Below are positions 5,562 to 5,728 of a stretch of 5,728 nt of DNA, in pieces. Within the stretch, counting starts at the first letter, position 1, and every line of letters starts with the position of its first letter. The notes under the pieces were generated by a model. The model made no database searches. It saw nothing but the letters and a program-made list of their open reading frames with translations, and was not told the DNA's origin. Position numbers and translations under genes: made by a program. This DNA is from Alcaligenaceae bacterium (GTDB lineage Bacteria > Pseudomonadota > Gammaproteobacteria > Burkholderiales > Burkholderiaceae_B), in the NCBI GenBank assembly GCA_029265335.1, contig JAJUJN010000146.1, positions 1-5,728 on the forward strand. Reading direction: 5' to 3'.

Positions 5562-5728
5562 TCGAGGTGCCCAGCAGTGCTCCTGGGTTTCCCAAGAATG
5601 GGCCGGGGCGGGAGGGTGCCGGACACCTTTGAGCTGGTCGTCCACAGCAGCTATATGGTCGTATATGACATTGTGGAAATGCAGGTGCGAATACTGAATG
5701 TTGTGCATACTGCCCGCCAATGGCCGCA
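5562..5728 (+). pseudogene. C-terminal part of a RelE/ParE-family toxin, N-terminus disrupted, runs off right edge
   Basis: In the plus frame from 5562 the codons read AVLLGFPRMGRGGRVPDTFE and continue with LVVHSSYMVVYDIVEMQVRI and LNVVHTARQWP up to the window end. 'FPxxGRxGRVxxTxELVV', then 'YxVVYxI', then 'VRILxVxHTARQWP', is the characteristic C-terminal half of ParE/RelE-type toxins of type II toxin-antitoxin systems. Such proteins block gyrase or cut mRNA on the ribosome; which of these applies cannot be told here. An in-frame TGA stands at 5559-5561. The only internal ATGs (5598, 5649) would give a protein lacking the first helices, so this copy is most likely broken. No antitoxin gene is visible: it would normally lie upstream, where the MazG-like remnant now sits. 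The stop codon lies beyond the window. Confidence 0.75.

Noticed and set aside
5584..5594. TGGGTTTCCCA small hairpin
   Set aside because: A 4-bp stem with a 3-base loop lying inside the toxin coding remnant; too small to call a regulatory or mobile-element feature.
5324..5626. 100-codon minus-strand ORF in the right flank
   Set aside because: It runs out of frame across the MazG-like remnant and antisense to the toxin remnant, with no recognisable protein character beyond a possible DEADVAL scrap.
5529..5720. 63-codon minus-strand ORF at the right end
   Set aside because: It is antisense to the RelE/ParE-like reading, which is far better supported.

Overview
The window is GC-rich, densely packed bacterial DNA. 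Protein style, short gene overlaps and the three-gene TRAP importer point to a proteobacterium, most likely a betaproteobacterium of the Burkholderiales/Alcaligenaceae kind. That placement is an impression from the sequence, not a database result.

Left part (1-1269, minus strand): a UPF0104/LPG_synthase_TM family membrane protein is followed, with an 11-bp overlap, by the first 46 codons of an unidentified membrane-anchored protein that runs off the left edge. Facing away from them on the plus strand is a 48-codon, almost wholly hydrophobic mini-gene (1270-1416) with a near-perfect ribosome binding site. After a small GC hairpin comes a transglutaminase-like cysteine-protease-fold protein (1584-2279), also on plus.

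Middle part (2298-5196, minus strand): a complete TRAP transporter operon in the order dctP (periplasmic binding protein), dctQ (small membrane subunit), dctM (large membrane subunit). dctQ and dctM overlap by 4 bp. dctP is separated from dctQ by 83 bp holding a perfect 12-bp-stem hairpin that could lower expression of the membrane subunits relative to the binding protein. The operon converges on the transglutaminase gene with 18 bp between the stop codons, and an imperfect hairpin spans both stops. The substrate cannot be read from sequence; TRAP systems usually import carboxylates or related organic acids.

Right part (5197-5728): the dctP leader, then two gene remnants that no intact ORF reveals. 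On minus (5311-5475) lies the C-terminal third of a MazG-like nucleotide pyrophosphohydrolase. On plus (5562 to the right edge) lies the C-terminal half of a RelE/ParE-type toxin. Each has lost its 5' part, and the missing ends face each other across about 86 bp, which suggests a deletion or recombination scar directly upstream of the TRAP operon.

I did not find a convincing new multi-gene system. The most notable items are the head-to-head truncated remnants, the 48-aa membrane mini-protein, the dctP-dctQ hairpin, and a transglutaminase-like protein whose third catalytic position is Ala.
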